Of a stretch of DNA of 64,000 bases, positions 7,884 through 16,230 are shown piece by piece (position 1 is the stretch's first letter; each line of letters opens with the position of its first letter). A program made the position numbers and the translations under genes. Source of the DNA: Amycolatopsis deserti (GTDB lineage Bacteria > Actinomycetota > Actinomycetes > Mycobacteriales > Pseudonocardiaceae); the NCBI RefSeq assembly GCF_014653945.1, contig NZ_BNAU01000001.1, positions 1,426,001 through 1,490,000 on the forward strand. Direction: 5' to 3'. The notes beneath the pieces were generated by a model. It had not been told where the DNA came from and made no database searches. It saw nothing but the letters and a program-made list of their open reading frames with translations.

Positions 7884-9416
7884 GTGGATGACGAACGCAC
7901 CCCGCTCGACGTGCTGGAACGCCGGTCACGGCAGGACCCGGACCGCGAGCTGGTCCGCTTCGAGGACGGCTCGCGCCTGCGGATCGGTGACCTCGGCGAA
8001 GGCTCACGGACGCTCGCCGCGCGGCTGCGGCTCCCGGCCGGCGCCCGGGTCCTGACGTGCCTGCGGCCGGGCCCCACCGCGGTGGAACTGATCTTCGCCC
8101 TCGCCCGGCTCGGCGCCGTGGAGGTGCCCCTGGCCCTCGACATCCCCCTCGCCGCCGCCGAGGCACTGCAGCGGAACACCGGCGCCACGCTCCTGATCGC
8201 AGGCACCTCCGCGCTCGCCGCGAACCCCGCCCTGGCCACGCTGCCGGCCCGGATCGTGCTGGTCGCCGAGGACGACCCCGGCCCGGCGGGACACCCGTTC
8301 CTCGACGAGCTGCCCACCGGTCCCCTCACCGAGCACCGCCCCCGGCCGGGTGACGCGCTCGCCGTGCTGTCCACTTCGGGCACCACCGGCCGCGCCAAGG
8401 CCGCCGAGCTGCCGCACTTCGCTGCATTGCGCCACGCGCGCCGGGTGGCCGCGACGATGCGGTACGGACCCGGCGACGTGCTGCTCAACGTCTTCCCGTG
8501 GCACCACGTCAACGTCCGGCACGCCGCGCTCCTCCCGGCGCTGCTGACCGGCTCCCGGCTGGTGGCGCACCGGCGGTTCTCGGCGTCGCGGTTCTGGGAA
8601 GTCTGCCGCGCCGAGGGCGTCACGGCGTTCAACTTCATGGGCGCGATGCTGGCGATCCTCGACCGACGGCCCGCCACCGTCCGCGACCGCGACCACGCCG
8701 TCCGGCTGGCGTACGGCGCACCCGCCCCCGCGGAGTTGGCCACGAGGTTCCACCAGCGGTTCGGGGTGCGGGCCCTGGAGGCGTACGCGAGCACCGAACT
8801 CGGCGACGTCGCGGCCAACACCCCGGACGACTGGCGGCCGGGCACGGCCGGGCGGGTGGTGCCCGAGTACGAGGTCGCGATCCTCGGCGAGGACGGGCGC
8901 CCGCTGCCGCCGGGGCACACCGGCCAGATCGCCGCCCGGCCCCGGCTGCCGGACATGACGTTCCGCGGCTACGCCGGTGATCCGGCGAGCACCGCCGCGG
9001 TGCTGCGGGACGGCTGGTTCCGCACCGGCGACCGGGGCAGCCTGGACGCCGACGGCTACCTCACCTTCGCCGGCAGGCGGGGTGACGTGGTGCGGCGGCG
9101 CGGCGAGAACATCGCGACCTGGGATGTCGAGCAGGTCGTGCGTGCCCTGCCCGGCGTGGTGGACGCCGCCGCGGTCGGGGTCGCCTCCGAGCTGACCGAG
9201 GAGGAGATCCTCGTCGTGCTCGCCACGTCCGACCACAGGCTCGACGGGCCGGCCGTGCGGGACTGGTGCCGCACCCGGCTGCCGCGGCACGCGCTGCCCC
9301 GGTTCGTGCGCATCGCCCGCGACCTCCCGCGCAACGGCAGCGGCAAGGTCGTGAAGGCTCTGCTGCCGACGGTGGACGAGTCCACATGGGACGCCGAGCG
9401 CCGGTCCGCCCAGTGA
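7884..9416 (+). CDS. AMP-forming acyl/aryl-CoA synthetase
   Basis: 510-aa member of the ANL adenylate-forming superfamily; expected to activate a carboxylic acid to its CoA thioester via an acyl-AMP. Core motif A3 is seen as LSTSGTTGRAKAAELPH, A5 as EAYASTELGD, A8 region as DGWFRTGDRGSLDADGYLTF followed by RRGENIATWDVE, and the C-terminal lysine motif as RNGSGKVVKALL. No clear upstream Shine-Dalgarno precedes the GTG at 7884, so the start could shift slightly. It heads a co-directional group with a CaiB-type CoA-transferase and enoyl-CoA hydratase, suggesting CoA-dependent degradation of an acid. The substrate cannot be read from the sequence. Confidence 0.88.
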   Translation: MDDERTPLDVLERRSRQDPDRELVRFEDGSRLRIGDLGEGSRTLAARLRLPAGARVLTCLRPGPTAVELIFALARLGAVEVPLALDIPLAAAEALQRNTGATLLIAGTSALAANPALATLPARIVLVAEDDPGPAGHPFLDELPTGPLTEHRPRPGDALAVLSTSGTTGRAKAAELPHFAALRHARRVAATMRYGPGDVLLNVFPWHHVNVRHAALLPALLTGSRLVAHRRFSASRFWEVCRAEGVTAFNFMGAMLAILDRRPATVRDRDHAVRLAYGAPAPAELATRFHQRFGVRALEAYASTELGDVAANTPDDWRPGTAGRVVPEYEVAILGEDGRPLPPGHTGQIAARPRLPDMTFRGYAGDPASTAAVLRDGWFRTGDRGSLDADGYLTFAGRRGDVVRRRGENIATWDVEQVVRALPGVVDAAAVGVASELTEEEILVVLATSDHRLDGPAVRDWCRTRLPRHALPRFVRIARDLPRNGSGKVVKALLPTVDESTWDAERRSAQ

Positions 9417-9492
9417 ACCGGCTCCGGGCCGCCCCTCGCCGCCGCCGCTTACGGTCGACGGACATTTCCCCGTGTTCGCCTGGAGGGCACCC

Positions 9493-11706
9493 TTGCGCGT
9501 ACTCGACCTCACCGACGAACTGGCCCGGCAGGGCGCGCGGCTGCTGGTCGGCCTCGGCGCCGACGTGGTCCGCGCCGACCCCGACGAGGACCTGGACGAG
9601 GCGGCGCGAATCCATTGGCACGCCGGGAAGAAGCTCGCTCGCGGCACCGCCCTGGACGCGCTGGCCCGGGACGCCGACGTCATCCTGGAAAGCGGCCCGG
9701 TCGCGAAACTGCGCGGCCTTCGTCCCGACGGGACTTCGCGGTGGCCGCACGCCGTGCACGTCGTGGTCACCCCGTTCGGGCTGACCGGTCCGCGCCGGGA
9801 CTGGACCGGCGGTGACCTGGTGCTCGCCTCCGCGGGCGGCATGACCTGGCTGGGCGGGAAGCCCGGCGGGCAGCCGAAACCGCCGCCACGGGAGCAGGCC
9901 GTGCAGCTCGCCGGGGCGCACGGCGCGATCGCGGCCCTGCTGGGCGTGCTCTCCGGCACCGCGCAGCTGGTGGACGTCTCGGCGCAGGAAGCGGTCGCGG
10001 CCACGCTGGAGACCGGCGCGATCTCGTGGATCCACGCCGGACGGTTCCCGGTCCGCAACGGCGGCGTCTACGAGCACGTCGCGCACCGGATCTTCGCCGC
10101 CGCCGACGGGTACGTCGCGGGTGGCTACTCGGGCAGCGAGCGCATGTGGACCGACCTGCTGGCGTGGCTGGCCGAGGAGGGCGAAGCCGGCGACCTGCTC
10201 GACGAGCGGTTCGCCGACCCGGTGGTGCGGTGGGCGGAGCGCCCGCACGTCGACGAGGTGATCGCCCGGTTCGTCGCGAAACGCACCGCGCGGGAGGTGG
10301 CCGAGCAGGGCCGCACCCGTGCGCTGCCGTGGGCCGAGGTGACGCCGCCCGCCGAGTTGACCGGGAACCCGCAGCTGCGGGACCGGCGGTTCTTCGTCTC
10401 GGTGCACGGAACCGAGGACGCTGGGTTCCCGTGGGACGCGCCCGGCCTGCCCCGGCCGGTGAGCCTTTCCCCGCTCACCGAAGGCACCTGGACCGTCCCA
10501 CGGCAACGACCCCGTACCGCGAAAGCCCGCGCCCTGGAGGGCGTGCAGGTGCTGGACCTGACCTGGGTGCTGGCCGGACCATACGCGACGAAGATCCTCG
10601 CCGAGCACGGCGCCGACGTGATCAAGGTCGAGTCGAAGCACCGGCACGACCCGACCCGGTTCTCGCCGTCGATGCGGCTGCGGCCGGACGCCGGCCCGGA
10701 CGATTCGGGCTACTTCCTGAACTTCAACCGCGGCAAGCGCAGTGTCGCGCTCAACCTGCGCACCCCGGAGGGGCAGGCGATCCTGCGCGAGCTGGCCGCC
10801 CGGTGCGATGTCGTGGTCGAGAACTTCAGCCCGGGCGTGCTGGCCAAGTGGGGCCTGGACTACGAGTCGCTGCGTGCGCTGAACCCGCGGGCGGTCCTGG
10901 TGTCGATGTCCGGCGTCGGGCACACCGGGCCGTGGCGCACGGCCGTCACGTTCGCCGACACGCTCGCCGCGATGTCCGGGCTGTCGGCCGAGACCGCCGA
11001 TCCCGGTGAGCCGCCGCAGGGCCTGGTGTTCGGGCTGGGCGACATGGTGGCCGCCAACGCGGCGGTGCTGGGCGCGCTCGACCTCCTCGTGCGCGGCGAG
11101 GGCGGCCACGTCGACCTGTCCCAGCTGGAGGCGATGGTCGCCACCATGGGCCCGGCGGTGCTCGACCGCGGCGAACCCGTAGCCACGGCCGAGCACCCGA
11201 ACCGGTCGCGGCACGCGGTGCCGCACGGCGTCTACCCCGCCGCCGGGGACGACCGGTGGATCGCGATCACGGCCCAGGACGACGACCAGTGGGCGGCGCT
11301 GCGGGACCTGGCCGGCCTGCCCGGCGACGGTGACCTCGCCCAGCGCCGCGCGGCCGAGGACGAGATCGACGCCGCGCTGGCCGCGTGGACACGCGACCAG
11401 GACGCCGCCGGCCTCGCCGCGCGCCTGCAGGCCGCGGGGGTGGCCGCCGCGGTGGTCGCGACCGGCCGCGACCTCGTCGAGGGCGACGAGCACCTGGCGG
11501 CCCGGGGCTTCTACCAGCGGCTGGCCCACCCCCTGGCGGGAGAGGTGCTGCACGAGGGCATCGTCGCCCGGCTGGCGGCGACCCCGGGTGCGCTGACCTC
11601 GCCCGCTCCCCTGCTCGGCCAGCACACCGAGGAGGTCCTGCGTGAGCTGCTGGACCTCGACGACGACCGCCTGGCGGCGCTGCGTGCCGCCGGGCTCACC
11701 GAATGA
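9493..11706 (+). CDS. Double-length CaiB/BaiF (class III) CoA-transferase
   Basis: 737-aa protein made of two tandem family III CoA-transferase domains, whereas typical members are ~400 aa single-domain subunits that interlock as dimers. The C-terminal half (from ~residue 345) is canonical: VLDLTWVLAGPYATKILAEHGADVIKVE, NFNRGKRSVALNL, VVENFSPGVLAKWGLDYESL, and a GLGDMVAANAAVLGAL helix holding the likely catalytic Asp. The N-terminal half is shorter and diverged but keeps the VLDLTDE...ARLLVGLGADVVRAD pattern. The TTG at 9493 is preferred because GGAGGG lies 6 nt before it; an in-frame GTG at 9472 has no such site. Probably moves CoA between acids in the ligase/hydratase pathway. Confidence 0.87.
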   Translation: MRVLDLTDELARQGARLLVGLGADVVRADPDEDLDEAARIHWHAGKKLARGTALDALARDADVILESGPVAKLRGLRPDGTSRWPHAVHVVVTPFGLTGPRRDWTGGDLVLASAGGMTWLGGKPGGQPKPPPREQAVQLAGAHGAIAALLGVLSGTAQLVDVSAQEAVAATLETGAISWIHAGRFPVRNGGVYEHVAHRIFAAADGYVAGGYSGSERMWTDLLAWLAEEGEAGDLLDERFADPVVRWAERPHVDEVIARFVAKRTAREVAEQGRTRALPWAEVTPPAELTGNPQLRDRRFFVSVHGTEDAGFPWDAPGLPRPVSLSPLTEGTWTVPRQRPRTAKARALEGVQVLDLTWVLAGPYATKILAEHGADVIKVESKHRHDPTRFSPSMRLRPDAGPDDSGYFLNFNRGKRSVALNLRTPEGQAILRELAARCDVVVENFSPGVLAKWGLDYESLRALNPRAVLVSMSGVGHTGPWRTAVTFADTLAAMSGLSAETADPGEPPQGLVFGLGDMVAANAAVLGALDLLVRGEGGHVDLSQLEAMVATMGPAVLDRGEPVATAEHPNRSRHAVPHGVYPAAGDDRWIAITAQDDDQWAALRDLAGLPGDGDLAQRRAAEDEIDAALAAWTRDQDAAGLAARLQAAGVAAAVVATGRDLVEGDEHLAARGFYQRLAHPLAGEVLHEGIVARLAATPGALTSPAPLLGQHTEEVLRELLDLDDDRLAALRAAGLTE

Positions 11707-11717
11707 GAGGAGCGCGG

Positions 11718-12485
11718 ATGCCGGTCCTGACCATCACGCGGGACGCCGGGGTGGCGACGATCCGGATCGACCGGCCCCCGGCCAACGCCGTGGACCCGGC
11801 CATGATCACCGAGTTCGGGCAGGTCCTGCCGCCCCTGGTGGACGATCCGGACGTGCGGTGCCTGGTGATCACCGGAACCGGGCGGTTCTTCGTCGCCGGC
11901 GCCGACATCGCCGTGATGCGCGACCTGTCCGAGGCCAACCAGGCGAAGATGCGCGGCTGGATCGACGTGCAGCGGATGCTGGAACGTGCGCCGAAGCCGG
12001 TGATCGCGGCGATGAACGGGCACGCGCTGGGCGGCGGCGCGGAGCTGTCGCTGGCCTGTGACCTGCGGATCCTGTCGGCCTCGGCGAGTTTCGGCTTCCC
12101 GGAGATCGCGCTCGGCCTGTTCCCCGGCGCCGGCGGGAGCCAGCGGCTGCCCCGGCTGGTCGGGCCGCACGTGGCCAAGCGGCTGATGATCGAGGGGAAC
12201 CGGCTGACCGCGCAGCGCGCCCTGGAACTCGGGCTGGTGGACCGGGTGGTCGACGCGGCGGATTTCCAGGCCGTGGTGGCCGAGGAAGCCCGGCGGCTGG
12301 CGGGGAAGGCGACGGCGGCGATCGGGCTGCTCAAACGCGTGGTCGACGAGGGCCACGGCCTGCCGATCGAGGAGGCGCTGCTCCGCGAGGAGAAGGGTGT
12401 GCTGGAGCTGACACGCACCGCCGACGCGGCCGAAGGGCTGCAGGCGTTCCTGGACAAACGGCCACCACGGTTCACGGGCCGCTGA
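11718..12485 (+). CDS. Enoyl-CoA hydratase/isomerase family protein
   Basis: 255-aa crotonase-fold protein. The oxyanion-hole elements are clear (FVAGADIAVMRD and NGHALGGGAELSLACD), and the trimer helix FPEIALGLFPGAGGSQRLPRL carries a Glu at the usual catalytic region. The ATG at 11718 has GAGAGGAG upstream; a frame-compatible ATG at 11703 overlaps the preceding stop but lacks a ribosome site. It ends a three-gene group (CoA ligase, CoA-transferase, hydratase) just before a strong terminator. Confidence 0.9.
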   Translation: MPVLTITRDAGVATIRIDRPPANAVDPAMITEFGQVLPPLVDDPDVRCLVITGTGRFFVAGADIAVMRDLSEANQAKMRGWIDVQRMLERAPKPVIAAMNGHALGGGAELSLACDLRILSASASFGFPEIALGLFPGAGGSQRLPRLVGPHVAKRLMIEGNRLTAQRALELGLVDRVVDAADFQAVVAEEARRLAGKATAAIGLLKRVVDEGHGLPIEEALLREEKGVLELTRTADAAEGLQAFLDKRPPRFTGR

Positions 12486-12489
12486 AGAG

Positions 12490-12531
12490 GAGGGCGGTGC
12501 CGGGGTTGTCCCGGCACCGCCCTCTCTTTTT
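12490..12531 (+). terminator. Rho-independent terminator
   Basis: A perfect 15-bp GC-rich stem (12490-12504 with 12510-12524), 5-nt loop GTTGT, and a T-rich tail TCTTTTT on the plus strand directly after the enoyl-CoA hydratase stop. It separates that operon from the convergent ferredoxin operon, and the stem could also slow transcription from the opposite side. Confidence 0.85.
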
Positions 12532-12866
12532 CAGTACCGCGCGACCAGGGGCGTGTCCACCCCGAGGTCGCCGACCTTGGCCGCACCGCCGGGGTCGCCC
12601 AGCGGCGCGTCCCGGCCGGGCAGCGGCTGCTCGAAGAACGCGATCGAGTCGGCGACGAACACCGCCTTGCTCTCGTCGCCGCGGGCCTTGCGGTCGACGA
12701 AGATCGCGTCCACCGGGCATTCCGGCTCGCACGCGCCGCATTCGATGCACTCGTTGGTGTTGATGTAGCTCTTGCGGTCGCCGACGTAGATGCAGTCGAC
12801 GGGGCAGACGTCCAGGCAGGCGCGGTCGGTGACGTCGATGCAGTTGGCGCCGATGACGTAGGCCAT
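12531..12866 (-). CDS. fdxA: 7Fe ferredoxin, FdxA type
   Basis: 111-aa soluble ferredoxin. The first cluster region has CIDVTDRACLDVCPVDC, and the second is CIECGACEPECPVDAI, the arrangement of actinobacterial 3Fe-4S/4Fe-4S FdxA proteins; the C-terminal extension (~50 residues) is also typical. It lies 18 nt after a ferredoxin reductase gene in the same operon and is divergent from the Rieske oxygenase operon, so it is the likely electron carrier for that oxygenase (inference from context). Confidence 0.92.
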   Translation of the reverse strand: MAYVIGANCIDVTDRACLDVCPVDCIYVGDRKSYINTNECIECGACEPECPVDAIFVDRKARGDESKAVFVADSIAFFEQPLPGRDAPLGDPGGAAKVGDLGVDTPLVARY

Positions 12867-12884
12867 GCGCGTTCCTTTCCGGGT

Positions 12885-13868
12885 TCAGGAGTTTTCGGTG
12901 GAGTGGCCGGGGAACAAGGACAGCTCGGGGTCGAGGGCGACCGCGGCGTTGTTCACCGCGGTGGCGACCTCGCCGAAGCCGACGGACATGAGGCGGACCT
13001 TGCCCTCGTACTCGGTCACGTCCCCCGCCGCGTACACGCCGTCCAGGCTGGTGCGCATCCGCGTGTCGACCAGGATCGAGCGGCCCCGCAGCGCCAGGCC
13101 CCAGTCGGCGAGCGGACCGAGGTTGCTGACGAACCCGAGCGCGGCGATCACACTGTCCACTTCGAACACCCGCGGCGCGTCCTCGCCGCGCACGCGGACG
13201 TGCGCCGACCGCAGGACATCGTCCCCGGTCAGCGCCTCGACCTCGGCGTCGGTCACCACGCACGTGCCGCCCTCGGTCACCGCGGTGACGTTCGCGGCGT
13301 GCGCGCGGAACGCCGACCGCCGGTGCACCAGGGTGACCGACTTGGCGATCGGGCCCAGCGCCAGCGCCCAGTCGACCGCGCTGTCCCCGCCGCCCACGAC
13401 GAGCACGTTCTGCCCGGTGTGCGCCTGTGGGTCGGTGACGAAGTAGCTCAGGCCGCGGCCGAGGAACTCCTCCCCCGCCGGCAGCTTTCGCGGCGTGAAC
13501 GTGCCGATCCCGGCGGTGAGGATCACCGCTCCCGCCTCGACGACCTGCCCGTCGGACAGCGTGACGCGGGGACGGCCGTCCGCGTACTCCAGCGACACCG
13601 CCTGCCTGCCCAGCAGGTACTCGGGGCCGTACCGGCCGGCCTGGTCCAGCAGCGCCGCCACGAAGTCGCGGCCGCGAACGCGCGGCAGTCCGGCGACGTC
13701 GAGGATCTCCTTTTCCGGGTACAGGGCGGAAATCTGTCCGCCGGGCTGCGGCAGCCCGTCGACGACGACGGTGCGCAGCCCGCGGAACCCGGCGCAGTAG
13801 GCGCCGTAGAGCCCGGTCGGGCCGGCACCGACCAGCAGGATGTCGGTGACGAGGGGGGTGGGTGGCAT
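12885..13868 (-). CDS. Thioredoxin-reductase-like ferredoxin-NADP+ reductase
   Basis: 327-aa FAD/NAD(P)-binding oxidoreductase of the TrxR-like ferredoxin-NADP reductase type (YumC-like). FAD-binding GAGPTGLYGAYCAGFRG sits at the N-terminus, the central NAD(P) motif is VVGGGDSAVDWALAL, and the C-terminal FAD contact is TSLDGVYAAGDVTEYEGK. No CxxC redox pair of true thioredoxin reductases is seen. The ATG at 13868 has GGAGG upstream. It precedes the ferredoxin gene by 18 nt; the pair would pass electrons from NAD(P)H to the Rieske oxygenase encoded divergently. Confidence 0.88.
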   Translation of the reverse strand: MPPTPLVTDILLVGAGPTGLYGAYCAGFRGLRTVVVDGLPQPGGQISALYPEKEILDVAGLPRVRGRDFVAALLDQAGRYGPEYLLGRQAVSLEYADGRPRVTLSDGQVVEAGAVILTAGIGTFTPRKLPAGEEFLGRGLSYFVTDPQAHTGQNVLVVGGGDSAVDWALALGPIAKSVTLVHRRSAFRAHAANVTAVTEGGTCVVTDAEVEALTGDDVLRSAHVRVRGEDAPRVFEVDSVIAALGFVSNLGPLADWGLALRGRSILVDTRMRTSLDGVYAAGDVTEYEGKVRLMSVGFGEVATAVNNAAVALDPELSLFPGHSTENS

Positions 13869-13945
13869 GTGCCGACCTCCGTCGGAGTCGCAAGTGGACG
13901 GACCACCGCACAGTAGGTGCGGCTCACGGCGGCGCCACGGATCGC

Positions 13946-13962
13946 GGACCGGTGAGCGGAAC
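13946..13962. promoter_or_regulatory. IclR-type operator candidate, copy 3
   Basis: GGACCGGTGAGCGGAAC lies in the divergent space between the ferredoxin-reductase and Rieske operons; three mismatches to the 17-bp consensus. Confidence 0.5.
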
Positions 13963-13983
13963 ACGCCCCGGATTCCGGATCGG

Positions 13984-14000
13984 GGTCCGGTGAGCGGACC
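13984..14000. promoter_or_regulatory. IclR-type operator candidate, copy 4
   Basis: GGTCCGGTGAGCGGACC, a single mismatch to the consensus, 38 bp from copy 3 on the same strand and ~70 bp before the Rieske gene start. Two sites in this space could serve both divergent operons. Confidence 0.6.
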
Positions 14001-14071
14001 GGGAGCGTTGGAGCGCGGCCCCGCCGGTGGTGGACTCGCTCACGGCTTCGCACAACGGATTGGGAGCGGTC

Positions 14072-15298
14072 ATGAGCGTGCAGAACGGGGAGAAGGCCAC
14101 CACCACCCCGCCTCGTCGGAAGCAGCGGGCGGCGAGGCTGCCAGGCCGGCAGGACTGGTCGAGCTGGCCGCACTACCAGGCCGCCGCGGCCGGGTTCCGC
14201 GGCTACTGGTACCCGGTGGGCTACTCGTCCCGCTTCACCGGCAAGCCGCGGCAGATCACCCTGCTCGGCGAGAAGATCGTGGTCATCCGCGACCGCGGCA
14301 CGGTGTACGCGCTGAAGGACCGGTGCCCGCACCGCGGGGTGCCGCTGTCGGAGGGCAACCAGCAGTTCCCCGGCACGATCTCCTGCCCGTACCACGGCTG
14401 GACGTTCGACCTGAAGACCGGCGACCTCGCGGCCGCGATCACCGACGGGCCGTCCTCGCCGATCTGCGGCAAGGTCACCCAGCCCACCTACCCGGTCGAG
14501 GAGCGGCTGGGCATGGTGTGGATCTTCGTCGGCGACGGGGAGCAGCCCCACCCGATCGACGAACAGCTGCCCGAGGAGCTGGTGGGCAACGCCGCGGTGG
14601 TGGGGTCCCGGATCCAGCCGCGCGAGGGCAACTGGCGCTTCGCGTGCGAGAACGGCTACGACGAGGGCCACGCCAAGTACCTGCACCGCACCGCGCTGTG
14701 GCGGCTGTTCAAGCCGATGCCGGTGTGGAACGAGACCCGCATCATCCAGCGCGGCCGGTGGATCTACCGGGTGCAGGACAAGCAGTACTGGACCGCGGAC
14801 TTCCCCGGCCTGGGCCGCTGGGACAACCAGGCCTGGTTCAAGATGAAACCGCCGAAGCAGGTCGGCAACATCGGCAACACGATCAGCCACCGCGAGACGA
14901 ACCCGGTGATCGCGGCCCAGGAGTTCCCCGGTTTCGCGTCGGTGAGCATGCCCGGCGTGCTGCGCATCGTGTACCCGACCTTCATCCACTACGAGTTCTA
15001 CGTGCCGGTGGACGCCGACAACCACCTCTACGTCGGCGTCATGGCGGACTTCCGGCGCGGCTGGCGGGCGCTGCCCTTCTACGCCAAGTACCTGGGGTTC
15101 GTGCGCTGGCTGTTCCACGGCCAGTTCTCCGCGCAGGACAAGTGGATGGTCGAGGTGACCGACGCGCCGCCGGAGAAGCTCTACCGCCCCGACGACTCGC
15201 TGCTGAAGTGGCGCAAGCTCGCCGAGGACACCTGCGAGGACCGGGTGGAGCGGCTGGCCGGGCAGGGCATCACCGTCACCGTGCCGGAGGTGAGCTGA
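14072..15298 (+). CDS. Rieske non-heme iron oxygenase, alpha subunit
   Basis: 408-aa aromatic-ring or demethylating oxygenase alpha subunit. The Rieske [2Fe-2S] ligands are Cys85-x-His87 (CPHRG) and Cys105-x2-His108 (CPYHGW). The mononuclear iron site fits D197-x2-H200-x4-H205 in NGYDEGHAKYLHR. The ATG at 14072 is used because GGGAG precedes it and the fold begins soon after; an earlier GTG at 14027 is less likely. No beta subunit is encoded, so a homotrimer of the phthalate/vanillate type is likely. It starts a chain of seven genes with overlapping stops and starts (TGATG to the next), and its electrons probably come from the divergent ferredoxin/reductase pair. Substrate unknown. Confidence 0.9.
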   Translation: MSVQNGEKATTTPPRRKQRAARLPGRQDWSSWPHYQAAAAGFRGYWYPVGYSSRFTGKPRQITLLGEKIVVIRDRGTVYALKDRCPHRGVPLSEGNQQFPGTISCPYHGWTFDLKTGDLAAAITDGPSSPICGKVTQPTYPVEERLGMVWIFVGDGEQPHPIDEQLPEELVGNAAVVGSRIQPREGNWRFACENGYDEGHAKYLHRTALWRLFKPMPVWNETRIIQRGRWIYRVQDKQYWTADFPGLGRWDNQAWFKMKPPKQVGNIGNTISHRETNPVIAAQEFPGFASVSMPGVLRIVYPTFIHYEFYVPVDADNHLYVGVMADFRRGWRALPFYAKYLGFVRWLFHGQFSAQDKWMVEVTDAPPEKLYRPDDSLLKWRKLAEDTCEDRVERLAGQGITVTVPEVS

Positions 15299-16230
15299 TG
15301 GCGCGCGTGGTGCTGGGGGTGGGCGCGTCGCACTCGACGCTGATGAACACCCACTGGGACAAGGTCGTGCACACCGATCGGGCCGAGCGGTTCCGGGACG
15401 CGCTGGGCGAGGCCCGGGACGAGATCGCCGCGGCCGAGCCGGATCTGGCGATCATCGTGGGGTCCAACCACTTCCGCGGGTTCTGGCTGGACATGATCCC
15501 GCCGTTCACCCTCGGCGTCGGCGAGGTGATCGGCTCCGGCGAGGCGAAAACGCCATCCGGGCCGCAGAAGACCGCGCCCGCGTTCGCCCAGCGGCTCGCC
15601 GAAGACCTCGTCGAGCGCGGCACCGAGGTCGCGATCTCGGCGCGGCTGCAGATCGACCACGGCCAGACCCACGCCATCCAGTACCTGCTCGACGGCATCG
15701 ACGTGCCCGTGGTGCCGTTGGTCGTCAACGTGTTCGCCGCGCCGCTGCCCCGTCCGGACCGCTGCGCCGAGCTGGGCCGCAACCTCACCGCCGCGATCGA
15801 AGCGCTGCCCGGGGACTTGCGGGTGGTCGTGATCGCCTCCGGCGGCCTGTCGCACCAGCTGCCCTGGCCCGACGACTGGCGCGCCCCGGACGGCGCGGAC
15901 GAGGAGTTCCTCGTGGAGGCCTGGCTCAACGGCCGCGGTGACTGGGAACGCTACGACGGCCGCCGCCGCGAAATCATCACCGCGGCGCGCCCGGTGCTGT
16001 TCCCCGCATTCGACGAGGCGTTCCTGGCGGATCTGGAACGCGGCGAGCTCGCGAAGTACACCGCGATGACGACGCAGGAGATCGGCGCGGCGGCCGGCAA
16101 CGGCGGGCAGGAGCTGCGCACCTGGCTCGTCATGGCCGCCGCGCTCGGCTTCGCCCCGGGCCGCGCGCTGGCCTACTCCCCCATGCCGGAGTGGCTGACC
16201 GGGATGGGGGTGGCGGTGATCCGGCCGTGA
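15298..16230 (+). CDS. Class III extradiol ring-cleavage dioxygenase (LigB/MhpB type)
   Basis: 310-aa LigB-superfamily dioxygenase, expected to open a catechol-like ring next to the diol with non-heme Fe(II). The MhpB-like block IVGSNHFRGFWLDMIPPF followed by LGVGE is clear; candidate iron/acid-base residues are His in GASHS, SNHFRG, DHGQTHA and GGLSHQLP. The ATG overlaps the Rieske stop (TGATG). Following a ring hydroxylase and preceding two meta-cleavage-type hydrolases, it fits the ring-opening step of a meta pathway. Confidence 0.88.
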   Translation: MARVVLGVGASHSTLMNTHWDKVVHTDRAERFRDALGEARDEIAAAEPDLAIIVGSNHFRGFWLDMIPPFTLGVGEVIGSGEAKTPSGPQKTAPAFAQRLAEDLVERGTEVAISARLQIDHGQTHAIQYLLDGIDVPVVPLVVNVFAAPLPRPDRCAELGRNLTAAIEALPGDLRVVVIASGGLSHQLPWPDDWRAPDGADEEFLVEAWLNGRGDWERYDGRRREIITAARPVLFPAFDEAFLADLERGELAKYTAMTTQEIGAAAGNGGQELRTWLVMAAALGFAPGRALAYSPMPEWLTGMGVAVIRP

